Source: Halomicrobium katesii DSM 19301 (GTDB lineage Archaea > Halobacteriota > Halobacteria > Halobacteriales > Haloarculaceae). From it: a DNA stretch of 64,000 nucleotides. The stretch lies in NCBI RefSeq assembly GCF_000379085.1, contig NZ_KB905378.1, positions 291,497-355,496 on the forward strand, given 5' to 3'. Both the position numbers and the translations under genes were made by a program. This document shows positions 8,478-16,919 of this stretch, piece after piece. Below the pieces are notes generated by a model. That model saw only the letters and a program-made list of their open reading frames with translations. It did not search any database and was not told the DNA's origin. How positions within the stretch are numbered: position 1 is the first letter of the stretch; each line of letters opens with the position of its first letter.

Positions 8478-10598
8478 ATGGTTACCGATACGACGCCGTC
8501 GATGACAGCGGTCGAAGCACCCTACGGGTTGCGACTCGCCGATCCGATCGAGGGGGCACAGTTTACGCTGCTTACCCAACGCCCAGTGACGCCGGCCTCG
8601 ATCGACCCGTCGACGTTCGCGCCGCCCGTCGATACGGCCGCCGTGATTACGGCCACGACGCTAGAGACCCCCTATCAGGTCGACGCGCTCGTTCGTGACG
8701 ACGAGCTCTCGATCGTCGCCGAATGTACCAGCAGCGAGCGGACCGCCGTCGGACCCGGCGAGTACTACGTCGAACTCTCCTCGGCCAAGATGAAGCTGTA
8801 CCTCTACGTCGAGGGCGAGGTCGTGTTCGAGCCCGGAACCGATCAGGTGCGGCTCTCGTTTCCGGGTGCCAGCGAGCTCCGGGTCGGCGTTCGGTCGCTC
8901 CACGAGCAGCCGGCGGCGACGATCACGACGACCGACGACCTCGAAGCACTGGCGACCGCGCTGTCACAGCTGGGCTCGGCGCTGAAAACGACGAGCTGTG
9001 AGCGGTCGTTCCCGACACTCCGCGGACACCCGCCGTTGATCGAACGCGGCCCGGAGCTTTCGGTCCCGGCGGCGCTGTCCGCGCCGGAGACGGGCGTGAC
9101 CATCGAGGTGCCGCCGCGGCTGGACGCGCTCTTGCCGATCGCGTCGCTGGCGTACTACCTCGGTGCGACCGTGGAAATCGGATCGCGTCCGATGCTCCAC
9201 GCCGACGGCTGGTCGCACTCGCTCGACGGCGACGACGGCTTCGAGGCGACCGTCGCGCGCGTGCTCAAGCAGGTGTTCCTGCTGGACTGCGTCACCCGGA
9301 CAGAGGGGATGTACGACGTGCCGCTGTACGAACGGGACCGCGTCGAAGCGACCGTCGATCTGGACTTCCCGGCGCTGTACGACCGGCCACTCGCAGACCA
9401 GGTCCGCCAGTACCTACAGGTGCCCTACGAGGCGATCGCAGAGGCGGTCCCGACGTGGAAGCTGACCGCCGACGTCGTTCCGGAGTCCACGGCACTGCCG
9501 GTGTTGCCCTTCCTCGCCGACGAGCTCGCGGTCGTTCGCTGTCCCGACGATCCCACGGCCACAGACGGCGCGAAGGCGGACCTCTCGCCGAAGGTGACCT
9601 CTTTCTTCGATACGTCGGACCGCGGGGGCGAAGCGTTCGTCAGATCGACGGCGACCCGAAGCGAGACCGCGACTCGGGGACTCGACCAGACGGTGTTCAC
9701 GCCCGAACCGGCGGACAGCATCGAACAGACCTACGTCGGCGAGGGGATCCCGCTGGGCGCGAGCAAGATGAGCGTCGAGGAGTACGACCGCCGGCTGGAG
9801 TTCGACGCCAGTTCCCGCGAACGGACCCGCATTCTCGTCGTCTGCAACGACCCCCAAATGAGCGACGAGAACGTCGTCGGCGACATCTATGGCACGCGCG
9901 AGTGGATCGAGTTCGACATCACCACGCGCGAGCAGGTCACGACCGACGAACTCGCCGACCTCCTCGCCGCTGACGCCGACTTCTTCCACTACATCGGTCA
10001 CGTCGATCCCGACGGCATCCGCTGTACCGACGGCCACCTCGACGCCGAAACGCTGACCGAAGTCGGCGTCAACGCGTTCCTGCTCAACGCCTGCCAGTCC
10101 TACAGCCAGGGCCGCGCGCTCATCGACGCCGGTGCGATCGGCGGCATCGTCACCCTGACCGACGTGCTGAACAAGACCGCGACGGAGATCGGCCGGACGG
10201 TCGCCCGGTTGCTCAATCAGGGGTTCTCGCTGCTGTCGATGCTCGGCCTGCTGAAAAAGCGAAACCGGCTGGCCCAGCGGTACATGGTCGTCGGCGACGG
10301 CAACGAGACGCTGGTCGAGAGTGAATCGGGATCACCGTACTCTGCCACGGTAAACCGTATTTCAGAAGATGAGCTTACACTATCGCTCAAGAGCTATCCT
10401 ACAAAAAATTATCCGATTGGATCCATTAGCCGACCACATCTACCGGGGATAAATAAATACTACATTAACTCAGGTGAATTTGGCAGCTATCGCTTATCAC
10501 AAACAGATCTTGAGGAATTTTTCGAGATGCAACGCATACCCGTCGTTGCTGGAGAACAGCTTTTATGGAGTGGCGATCTTCAGGTTGATATTTTGTGA
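8478..10598 (+). CDS. CHAT-domain caspase-like protease
   Basis: Protein of 706 residues. The C-terminal half holds a CHAT (caspase-HetF-associated with TPR) peptidase domain: strand ILVVCNDP, then FFHYIGHV with catalytic His508, then FLLNACQSY with catalytic Cys539, then AGAIGGIVTL. No TPRs are present. The N-terminal ~430 residues are a haloarchaea-type beta-rich region of unknown role that may sense a ligand or substrate. From about residue 615 (base 10322) composition becomes strongly AT-rich, as if the tail came from elsewhere. Known CHAT proteases include the gasdermin-cleaving and type III-E CRISPR (Craspase) enzymes. A similar signalled-protease role is inference. It ends two bases before the convergent 45-residue gene. 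Confidence 0.8.
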   Translation: MVTDTTPSMTAVEAPYGLRLADPIEGAQFTLLTQRPVTPASIDPSTFAPPVDTAAVITATTLETPYQVDALVRDDELSIVAECTSSERTAVGPGEYYVELSSAKMKLYLYVEGEVVFEPGTDQVRLSFPGASELRVGVRSLHEQPAATITTTDDLEALATALSQLGSALKTTSCERSFPTLRGHPPLIERGPELSVPAALSAPETGVTIEVPPRLDALLPIASLAYYLGATVEIGSRPMLHADGWSHSLDGDDGFEATVARVLKQVFLLDCVTRTEGMYDVPLYERDRVEATVDLDFPALYDRPLADQVRQYLQVPYEAIAEAVPTWKLTADVVPESTALPVLPFLADELAVVRCPDDPTATDGAKADLSPKVTSFFDTSDRGGEAFVRSTATRSETATRGLDQTVFTPEPADSIEQTYVGEGIPLGASKMSVEEYDRRLEFDASSRERTRILVVCNDPQMSDENVVGDIYGTREWIEFDITTREQVTTDELADLLAADADFFHYIGHVDPDGIRCTDGHLDAETLTEVGVNAFLLNACQSYSQGRALIDAGAIGGIVTLTDVLNKTATEIGRTVARLLNQGFSLLSMLGLLKKRNRLAQRYMVVGDGNETLVESESGSPYSATVNRISEDELTLSLKSYPTKNYPIGSISRPHLPGINKYYINSGEFGSYRLSQTDLEEFFEMQRIPVVAGEQLLWSGDLQVDIL

Positions 10599-10600
10599 CT

Positions 10601-10738
10601 TTACGGACCAGCGAAGGTCGACATACCAGCACCAGCAGCAGCGCCGGCCTGCGTCAGCAGTAGCAGCACGGCAAAGATCATGCCGATGAGTTTCGGGTGC
10701 GATGCGAGCGTGTCCTTGACAGATTGTGTCTGGCTCAT
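10601..10738 (-). CDS. 45-residue membrane protein, DUF7503-type
   Basis: Short gene found by reading the complement: ATG at 10738, stop TAA at 10603-10601. The product starts MSQTQSVKDTLASHPKLIG, has one hydrophobic helix (MIFAVLLLLTQAGAAAGAG) and ends STFAGP. This layout, polar N-terminus with HPK/R, one helix and a small C-terminal tail, matches a family I know from haloarchaea as DUF7503. It faces the CHAT gene tail to tail with a 2-base gap. A TATA-like run at 10766-10776 lies ~30 bases upstream, fitting leaderless transcription. It could be a membrane partner or substrate of the CHAT protease (speculation). Confidence 0.7.
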   Translation of the reverse strand: MSQTQSVKDTLASHPKLIGMIFAVLLLLTQAGAAAGAGMSTFAGP

Positions 10739-10765
10739 AGCCACTTGTGTACAGGGGACACAGAG

Positions 10766-10776
10766 AAATATATTTA
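10766..10776 (-). promoter_or_regulatory. TATA box for the 45-residue gene
   Basis: On the complement TAAATATATTT, ~30 bases before the ATG at 10738. It is the strongest AT-rich box in the 10739-10975 gap, which otherwise holds no gene. Confidence 0.5.
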
Positions 10777-10975
10777 TCTAAAGAATAATAATAAATTATT
10801 AGTTCAATTATCTCCATCAAATACGGGAACCGGTGCAGTCCGGCGAATTGGAGCGCCACCGGGACGTGTTGTATTGGGGATCTAAGACGAGTGAAGATAT
10901 TTGTCGGTGTAGAGCCATCAGTACGGTAGTGAACGACAGAACCCACACCGTGATCGTAGTGAGGAGGGCGGTGCT

Positions 10976-11560
10976 GTGACCGAGAACTTCGATCTCGGAC
11001 CGGCCGTCGCGGACGCGACGAACGTGTTGCTGGTCGCGCCGGGCGTCGGAGACACTGCAGACCGGCTCTGCTGTGATGTCCTGACGGCCGACGGGCTGCC
11101 GGAACACGTCGTCGGGGTGACGATCAGTGACGGGCCAGAGGAGAAGGCCACGCGGTGGCGAGAGCTGCTCGGCCCGGCACCGTCGCTGTCGATGCTGGGG
11201 ATCGACGGCGTGACCCGCTCGGCCGCGGTCCAGCAGGCACCGACGGCCGACGACACGACCGTCGAGTATCTCGACAGCTCCGAGCCCATCCGGGAGCTCG
11301 GCGAGCGGATCGCGACGAAGATCCACCGCGAAACCGACACCGCGGTCTGTTTCGACTCGATCACCGACCTCCAGGAGTGTATGGGACGTGAAACCGCCTT
11401 CGAGTTCCTGCACGTGCTCGGCTCGCGCGTCAGAGCCGGCGGTGCGACCGGCTACTACTACATCGATCGGACGGTCCACGACGAAGAGACGATGACGCTG
11501 TACTCGACGCTGTTCGACGCCGCGATCGAGGTCGGCTCGGACACCGACGGAGGCAACTGA
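10976..11560 (+). CDS. DUF7504-type protein, degenerate KaiC/RecA-like
   Basis: Protein of 194 residues with a GTG start. Segments such as NVLLVAPGVGDTADRLCCDV, HVVGVTIS and TAVCFDSITDLQECMG follow the strand-helix order of KaiC/RecA ATPase cores. The Walker A lysine position is lost (APGVGDTADR), so ATP hydrolysis is doubtful. This pattern matches haloarchaeal DUF7504 proteins. It precedes the HalX gene by ~50 bases and is probably co-transcribed. Likely a regulatory or scaffolding partner of the HalX protein; function unproven. Confidence 0.65.
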   Translation: MTENFDLGPAVADATNVLLVAPGVGDTADRLCCDVLTADGLPEHVVGVTISDGPEEKATRWRELLGPAPSLSMLGIDGVTRSAAVQQAPTADDTTVEYLDSSEPIRELGERIATKIHRETDTAVCFDSITDLQECMGRETAFEFLHVLGSRVRAGGATGYYYIDRTVHDEETMTLYSTLFDAAIEVGSDTDGGN

Positions 11561-11612
11561 TCGTGCAGCGCGCACGCGTGGCGTCTCCCGGTCCGGCGAT
11601 GCGAGGGAGACG

Positions 11613-12191
11613 ATGAGCAACGCGGCGTTCGATATCTCCGTGACCGACAACGTAGTCCTGGTCTGTATCGACGACGACGGCTGTCGCCAGCGGGTGACGG
11701 CGGTGCTGCGCGAGGAGTGGCCCGTCAGGACGGCGATCGACTCGGAGGCGGCCCTCGACAGCCTCGACGAGGCGGTGTCGGTCGTCCTCGTCGACGCCAG
11801 GGACGGTATCGAACAGGCGATTCCACGCCCCCAGCGCGACGAGCGCCCGTTCGAGCTGGCGGCGCTGGTCGACGAGTCGATCGACGGAACCGACAGGGCC
11901 ATCGAGTGTGTCACCAAACCGATCTCGCCGCAGACGCTTCGCGCGACGGTCGAGCGCCTCCAGCGCCGCGTCGAGTACGACCAGCTCCTCGGGCGCTACT
12001 ACGCGGTCGCCAGCGAGTACGCCGCCACGGCCAGCGGACACAAGCGAGAGCCAGAGGCGGTGTCGGAGCTGAAAGAGCGGTTGTCGACGATGCGGACACG
12101 GCTCGACGAACTCGCCGACGGCCTCGACGACCACGACGCGTTCTCGGTCGCACTGGGCACGCCAGACGAGACGGAGCCGCCTGACGAGTGA
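11613..12191 (+). CDS. HalX-domain response-regulator-like protein
   Basis: Protein of 192 residues. Residues ~15-115 form a divergent receiver domain with acidic pocket LVCIDDDG, candidate phospho-acceptor Asp in VVLVDARD, and the conserved Lys in CVTKPIS. Residues ~120-165 are a HalX domain, the haloarchaea-specific helical module seen after receivers (EYDQLLGRYYAVASEYAA, then SELKERLSTMRTRLDEL). There is no DNA-binding domain. It follows the KaiC-like gene, implying a phosphorelay input to this cluster. The stop codon TGA at 12189-12191 runs into palindrome B1. Confidence 0.8.
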   Translation: MSNAAFDISVTDNVVLVCIDDDGCRQRVTAVLREEWPVRTAIDSEAALDSLDEAVSVVLVDARDGIEQAIPRPQRDERPFELAALVDESIDGTDRAIECVTKPISPQTLRATVERLQRRVEYDQLLGRYYAVASEYAATASGHKREPEAVSELKERLSTMRTRLDELADGLDDHDAFSVALGTPDETEPPDE

Positions 12192-12272
12192 TACGGGGTA
12201 GTTGAGATCGTTACCGGATCGATCGTACGCCGTCGTACGGTCGACCGGGCAAACGGCGACAATAATCCGTAC
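12191..12272. repeat. Palindromic repeat B1 (82 bp)
   Basis: Degenerate member of family B with ends ATACGG and CCGTAC and central stem CGTACG. It begins on the last A of the HalX stop codon and sits between convergent genes. It is the most diverged of the five copies. Confidence 0.7.
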
Positions 12273-12284
12273 GAGTTCGTGAAA

Positions 12285-13283
12285 TTACACCGCTTCCAGC
12301 GCGTCCAGCAGATTGCACTTGCGGCAGCGGTCCCGGCCCGTCGGAGCGCCACAGTTCTCGCACTCGCCGAAGTCGGCGTCGCGGTCGTCTTCGCTGCGGT
12401 AGGCCTCGGCGGCCAGCGCGGCGAGTTTCTCGTAGCCGGCCATGATCGAGTGGCGCGTGCCGGGGTGGTTCTCTTCGAGGCCGAGCATGAGGTCCTGTAT
12501 CTCGCCGCGATAGGCCTCCTCGGCGTGGGGACACTCGGTGATGTGGGCCGGCAGCTCCTCGAAGCGAGCGTACAGAGCGACCTCCTTTTCTGGGATGTCA
12601 CGGAGTGGTTTGGCCCGCGGGATGTGCTGGTCGGTCTCGGGACGCTCTCGGTCGGCGGGTCCGTCGCCGTCGGCGTCGAACGGGCCCAGCGACGAGTCGA
12701 AGTGCTGGGCGATCTGGGTCACGTCGCCTTCGAGGACGTTCATCAGCGCGGTCTCGGCCTCGTCGTCGAGGTTGTGACCCGTCAGCAGCTTGTCGGCGTC
12801 GAGTTCGTCGGCGTACTTCGAGAGGAGATCCCGGCGAAAGACGCCGCAGTACGCACAGGCGGCCATCCCCTCGGGATCGTCCTCGACGACCTCGTCCATG
12901 CGCACGTCGAACTCCTCGTCGTAGCTGACGACCTCGTGGCGGATGCCCAGGTCGTCGGTCAGCGTCACCGAGGCGTCGAGGCTCTCGTCGCGGTACCCCT
13001 CGATGCCCTCGTGGATCGACAGCGCGACGAGTTCGATCCGCGGGTCCTCGGCGAACACGTCCTGTAAGATCTGCGTGAGGACGACGCTGTCTTTGCCGCC
13101 CGAGAGCCCGATCACCCACGTCTCCGGGTCCTCCGGCGTGGCGTCGCGAGGCACCAGTCCGTCCTCGCGGATACGGCGACGGACGCGCTTCTCGACGGTC
13201 CGACAGAAGTGCTCTTCGCACATGTGCAGCCCCGAGTAGGCCGCGTGCATCACCGCCGGTGTGCCACACTTGTCACACTCCAT
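12285..13283 (-). CDS. ncsA: tRNA 2-thiolation protein NcsA (Ncs6/TtuA family)
   Basis: Protein of 332 residues that adenylates and thiolates the wobble uridine (U34) of tRNAs, using sulfur from a ubiquitin-like SAMP protein in haloarchaea. An N-terminal zinc finger (MECDKCGTP..MCEEHF) is followed by PP-loop GLSGGKDS near residue 59. The catalytic/cluster motif is CAYCGVFRR, then GHNLDDEAET. A C-terminal zinc finger (CENCG..CRKCN) closes the protein. This is the full Ncs6/TtuA domain order. It is convergent with the HalX gene across repeat B1. Confidence 0.88.
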   Translation of the reverse strand: MECDKCGTPAVMHAAYSGLHMCEEHFCRTVEKRVRRRIREDGLVPRDATPEDPETWVIGLSGGKDSVVLTQILQDVFAEDPRIELVALSIHEGIEGYRDESLDASVTLTDDLGIRHEVVSYDEEFDVRMDEVVEDDPEGMAACAYCGVFRRDLLSKYADELDADKLLTGHNLDDEAETALMNVLEGDVTQIAQHFDSSLGPFDADGDGPADRERPETDQHIPRAKPLRDIPEKEVALYARFEELPAHITECPHAEEAYRGEIQDLMLGLEENHPGTRHSIMAGYEKLAALAAEAYRSEDDRDADFGECENCGAPTGRDRCRKCNLLDALEAV

Positions 13284-13321
13284 CGGGTGTCCGTAGCGGA
13301 CGTGGTAGGGTCAGGGTTTCG

Positions 13322-14026
13322 TTACGAGACGACCGCGTCCCGTCCCCGTTCGAGCGCCGACAGCAGCGTCGGGACGTGTTCGTCGCGAGACCGCGAGGAG
13401 AACAGTTCGTGGCCGCCGTCGTACAGTACCGTCCGGGCCGCGGGCATCCGCTGGCCGATGGCGCGCGTCGAGACCACGCGATCGGTCAGCGAGCAGAAGA
13501 CCACCGCCTCGTCGTCGATCTCGGGGAGCGTTCGGTGCGCCCGTTTCGTCGCCCGGAGGAAGGCCGGCGAGACGCGATCCGGACCGTCGGCCAACTGCTC
13601 GTCGGTCGCGTGCTCGCCGATGAGCGATCGATCGCTGACCCCGCTGGGGAGGAGCTTGGCGTTGCCGGGAATCGAGGCGAAGAGATCGACGATCGGCCCC
13701 TGACGCGACGGCGGGTCGCCCCACCACGGACTGAGATACGTCGTCGTCACCGCGTCGAGGTCGGCGTGGGCAACGGTGAGACCGCCGGCACTGTGGGCCA
13801 GTACGGCGGGATCGTCGAGGTCGGCGGCGTAGGACTCGACCGGTCGGACCCACTGCTCGGACACGTCGGTGACGTGTGGCGGCAGGGTCGCAGTGTGGAC
13901 TCGCCGGCCGTCGGCGGCGATTCGATCGATCAGCCAGCGGACCGGTTCGTGTGCCGGGCGATTCCCCCAGCCCAGGACGAACAGACAGTCTGGGTCGGAC
14001 GCCTCCCCGAAGGTGTGAAACTCCAT
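13322..14026 (-). CDS. Alpha/beta hydrolase
   Basis: Protein of 234 residues from the ATG at 14026 (MEFHTFGEASDPD), preferred over an upstream in-frame start that lacks fold support. The nucleophile elbow AHSAGG gives Ser, and the late GGHELF gives the His of a Ser-Asp-His triad. The early LFVLGWGNRP strand is the oxyanion-loop region. Substrate unknown. Upstream lies the DUF2332 gene with a 66-base gap on the same strand, so they may be co-transcribed. Confidence 0.75.
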   Translation of the reverse strand: MEFHTFGEASDPDCLFVLGWGNRPAHEPVRWLIDRIAADGRRVHTATLPPHVTDVSEQWVRPVESYAADLDDPAVLAHSAGGLTVAHADLDAVTTTYLSPWWGDPPSRQGPIVDLFASIPGNAKLLPSGVSDRSLIGEHATDEQLADGPDRVSPAFLRATKRAHRTLPEIDDEAVVFCSLTDRVVSTRAIGQRMPAARTVLYDGGHELFSSRSRDEHVPTLLSALERGRDAVVS

Positions 14027-14092
14027 GGACAGACGACGGCCGCCACAGTCAAAAAGCCGGCCGGAGCCCACGGCGAAGCCGTTGTCGGCCGT

Positions 14093-15154
14093 TTACCGGT
14101 CGCCGTCGGCGTGCCACTCGATCCACTGTCCGTGGGGGTGATATCGAGCCAGTCGGTCGGTCGTGAGTGTCCCTGCGACCGAGCGGTGCCAGCGGAGATC
14201 GAGTCCGTCGCCCGGATCGTCGAAGGCACCACTACCGGTGAGCCAGTGGAGTTGCCGCTCCCGGGCACGGGTGGCGATCAGGTCCCGGAGATTCGCTCTG
14301 ACCTCGTCGGGCAGCTGGTAGAGCACGAGCGTGCTGTAGACGACGACCGGCACGTCTGCCGGGATCGTGTCGAGGATTCTGGGGAGCTCGTCGATTGCGT
14401 CTCCCTCAATCAGCCGTGGTGGATCGCGCCGAGCGACCGCGACGGCATCGGAGAGGGCGGCGCGCCGCTGGTCGTGTTCGGGCCAAGTCAACGCCCCGAG
14501 CCACTCGACGTCGGCCTCGTCGGTCACGTCCATCGGATTCAGATCGACGCCGACGCGAGAGTGGACACCGGGGGGATCGACCGGCAACGGCGGAGTCCCC
14601 TCCTCGACGGTGGCTCGAATCGTCACCGGCGCGTCGGACCGTCCGACCCGGCGAACGTCCTCGTCGAGATCCCTGCCACGGAACGCGTAGCCGTAGCGGT
14701 CCAGCGCGAGGTTCAGCCCAGCACTCGGACCGATCTCGACGAGCGCGATCTGGCCCTCAGTCTGGGCTGTGACGTGTGCGATCGCCGGATAGAGGACCGC
14801 ACAGCGGCCCACCTCGTTCGTCTGTGTCCGACGGTCGGTGAGAAGCGGACGCAGTGCCCCCGCGTACGTCCGGCAGAAATCCCGCAGCGCCGGTCCGAGA
14901 TCCCCGTCGGGCGGGCGCGGATCGTCGGTCACGCTGGAGTAGTAATTGGCCAGTGGATGGTCGACGCCGCGCCGGACCACACAGTGGACGGCGGCGAGAA
15001 AGACGTTCGCGACGGCTCGGTCCGCGGGAACCGTCTCGGCGAGCGTGAGGAGTTCGGGTTCGTCGGCGACAATTCGACAGAGCCGTTCGTACAGCGGCGA
15101 AGTGTCGGCAGTCCACTCGGCCAGGTCGAGGAACGGCTCTCGAAGGTCCGTCAT
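14093..15154 (-). CDS. DUF2332 family protein
   Basis: Protein of 353 residues matching DUF2332 throughout. The best markers are RRTQTNEVGRCAVLYPAI, then ALVEIGPSAGLNLALDRYGY, and later VVVYSTLVLYQLP. The GxSAGLNL block resembles the SAM-binding glycine loop of Rossmann methyltransferases, so methyl transfer is a reasonable guess, but no activity is established for the family. Neighbours give no pathway clue. Confidence 0.85.
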   Translation of the reverse strand: MTDLREPFLDLAEWTADTSPLYERLCRIVADEPELLTLAETVPADRAVANVFLAAVHCVVRRGVDHPLANYYSSVTDDPRPPDGDLGPALRDFCRTYAGALRPLLTDRRTQTNEVGRCAVLYPAIAHVTAQTEGQIALVEIGPSAGLNLALDRYGYAFRGRDLDEDVRRVGRSDAPVTIRATVEEGTPPLPVDPPGVHSRVGVDLNPMDVTDEADVEWLGALTWPEHDQRRAALSDAVAVARRDPPRLIEGDAIDELPRILDTIPADVPVVVYSTLVLYQLPDEVRANLRDLIATRARERQLHWLTGSGAFDDPGDGLDLRWHRSVAGTLTTDRLARYHPHGQWIEWHADGDR

Positions 15155-15217
15155 ACGGGTCGTTCCAGTGGGCCGGACAAGACAGTTGCCGTCGGGTGGG
15201 AACGAGCACCACAGCCG

Positions 15218-16837
15218 TCACTCCTCGCGGACGCGTGGCAGCGTGATCGTGACGGTCGTGCCGTCGTCGACGGTGACCGCGATGGTGCCATCGAGCCACT
15301 CGACGACCCACTTGACGACCCACAGCCCGAGGCCCGAACCGTGGTCGGTCGGCGTCTCGACGAACGACTCGGTGAGGACTCGCCGCTCTACGTCGGGCAA
15401 ACCGGGGCCGTCGTCGTCGACCGTAATCGAGACCCTCTCGGGCGTCGTGGTCACGTCGATCGACACCGTCGGCTCCGCACAGCCGTGGATGATCGCGTTG
15501 CGGATCAGTTCGTCGGCGACGACGCTGACGAGGTCCCCGTCGGGGACGAGGGCGGTCTCGGAGGACGACTCCGTCGCGACGGTCGCGTCGGGGTACTCGT
15601 CCCGGAGGTCTGCGACCGTCTCCTCGACCAGCGGTCCGATCGGTCTGGGCGGGGACTCCGAGCGGTCCGTCCGGAGCGACGTCTCGACGATCCGTGCGTG
15701 ATCGGCGAGCTTCAGCAGCGACTCGCCGCGGCGTTTGATGAGGCTCGCGTCCTCGATCAGACGCTCCTCTTCTGCGGACTCCTCGATGCGAGCGGCCGTC
15801 CCAGAGACGACTGTCATCGCGTTCCGGAGGTTGTGTCTGAGCACGCGGTTGAGCACCGTCACCTCGACGCGGCGGCGAGCCAGCGTCTCGCTGAGTTCGT
15901 TGAAGTGTGCGGCGACGTTTGTCCACTCGGTCGGCCCCGACAGGGAGACCGTCGTGCCGTACTCGCCGGCCACCAGCGCGCTCAGCCCGCCCTGGAGACG
16001 CTCGAAGTTGGCGACGTACTCCCGGTAGAGCCACCACCCGAACACCGACAGCGACGCGAGGACGAGCCCTAGGGTCCCGAGGCCCAGCAGCGTGATCGAC
16101 TGGAGCTCCGACCGAACGGCGCTCTCGGTCCGTGTCGTCGACACGGTCCAGCCTGTCCGGTCGACGGTCGCGTTGGCGACGGCGACTGCCCCCTCGTCGC
16201 CCGGCTGGGGACCCCGCTGGTACAGCGTCGTGCCGTTGGCCGCGACGAGGACGCCGCTCGCGGTGCTTTGCTCCTGGCGGATCGGCGCGAGGAAGTCACC
16301 CCGACGAACGTGAAACGCCGCGTTGAACGTCCCGACGATCGACCCATCGGAGTGGATCGGGGCACTGATCGTGACGATCCGGTTGCCACTCTCCGCGGAG
16401 ACCGGTTCGCTGACGTACGTCTCGCCGGCCATCGCCCGCTGGAAGTACTCCCGGTTGCCGAACTGCTGGCCGACGAGGGCGCGGGACTGAGCCGGCGCAG
16501 TTCCCTCGGAGTACAGCGCCGTCATCGTCCCGTTGGCGGCGATGACGGACGCGCCGCTAAAGGAGGTCGACAGGACGAACGACCGGACCGACTCCGCCTG
16601 TTCCTGTGAGTGGTGGTCGGCCAGCGCGGGGGTCTCAGTCCACAGGCCGACCGTCTGCCCCTTCTCGGTGAGGAGAACGTCGAGCTGGGAGGCCATCGTC
16701 TCGCTGACGCGTTCGAGGGCGGCCTCCTCCTGTGCGATCGTCGCATCGCGATACAGCGTGAAGCCGGCCAGCGAGAGCACCGAGAGCACCACCGTCAACA
16801 CCAGGAACGCGACGAGGAAGCGTCGCCGAAGTCGCAT
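15218..16837 (-). CDS. Membrane sensor histidine kinase with extracellular Cache-like domain
   Basis: Protein of 539 residues from the ATG at 16837 (MRLRRRFLVAFLVL). A longer in-frame extension overlaps the opposite-strand gene and is rejected. Order: transmembrane helix 1 (about 8-28), an extracellular dCache/CHASE-like sensor (about 30-245), helix 2 (LLGLGTLGLVLASLSVFGWW), a HAMP-like linker, then dimerisation helix with phospho-accepting His in RVLRHNLRNAM (about residue 333). The HATPase_c domain shows NAIIHG (N-box), DDDGPG and GSGLGLWVVK (G-boxes). It senses an outside signal; no cognate regulator is adjacent. Confidence 0.85.
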   Translation of the reverse strand: MRLRRRFLVAFLVLTVVLSVLSLAGFTLYRDATIAQEEAALERVSETMASQLDVLLTEKGQTVGLWTETPALADHHSQEQAESVRSFVLSTSFSGASVIAANGTMTALYSEGTAPAQSRALVGQQFGNREYFQRAMAGETYVSEPVSAESGNRIVTISAPIHSDGSIVGTFNAAFHVRRGDFLAPIRQEQSTASGVLVAANGTTLYQRGPQPGDEGAVAVANATVDRTGWTVSTTRTESAVRSELQSITLLGLGTLGLVLASLSVFGWWLYREYVANFERLQGGLSALVAGEYGTTVSLSGPTEWTNVAAHFNELSETLARRRVEVTVLNRVLRHNLRNAMTVVSGTAARIEESAEEERLIEDASLIKRRGESLLKLADHARIVETSLRTDRSESPPRPIGPLVEETVADLRDEYPDATVATESSSETALVPDGDLVSVVADELIRNAIIHGCAEPTVSIDVTTTPERVSITVDDDGPGLPDVERRVLTESFVETPTDHGSGLGLWVVKWVVEWLDGTIAVTVDDGTTVTITLPRVREE

Positions 16838-16919
16838 TGTCGGCAGTTTCGCCACGGAACACATAAAGAGTGGGGCCACGACGGCAGACATATTTCCCTG
16901 TGACCGGTAGGGTCGGGCG

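Noticed and set aside
13259..16072. 937-residue open frame on the plus strand
   Set aside because: It is an antisense shadow of the hydrolase, DUF2332 and histidine-kinase genes; the product is Arg/Val-rich without known motifs, as expected in high-GC DNA.
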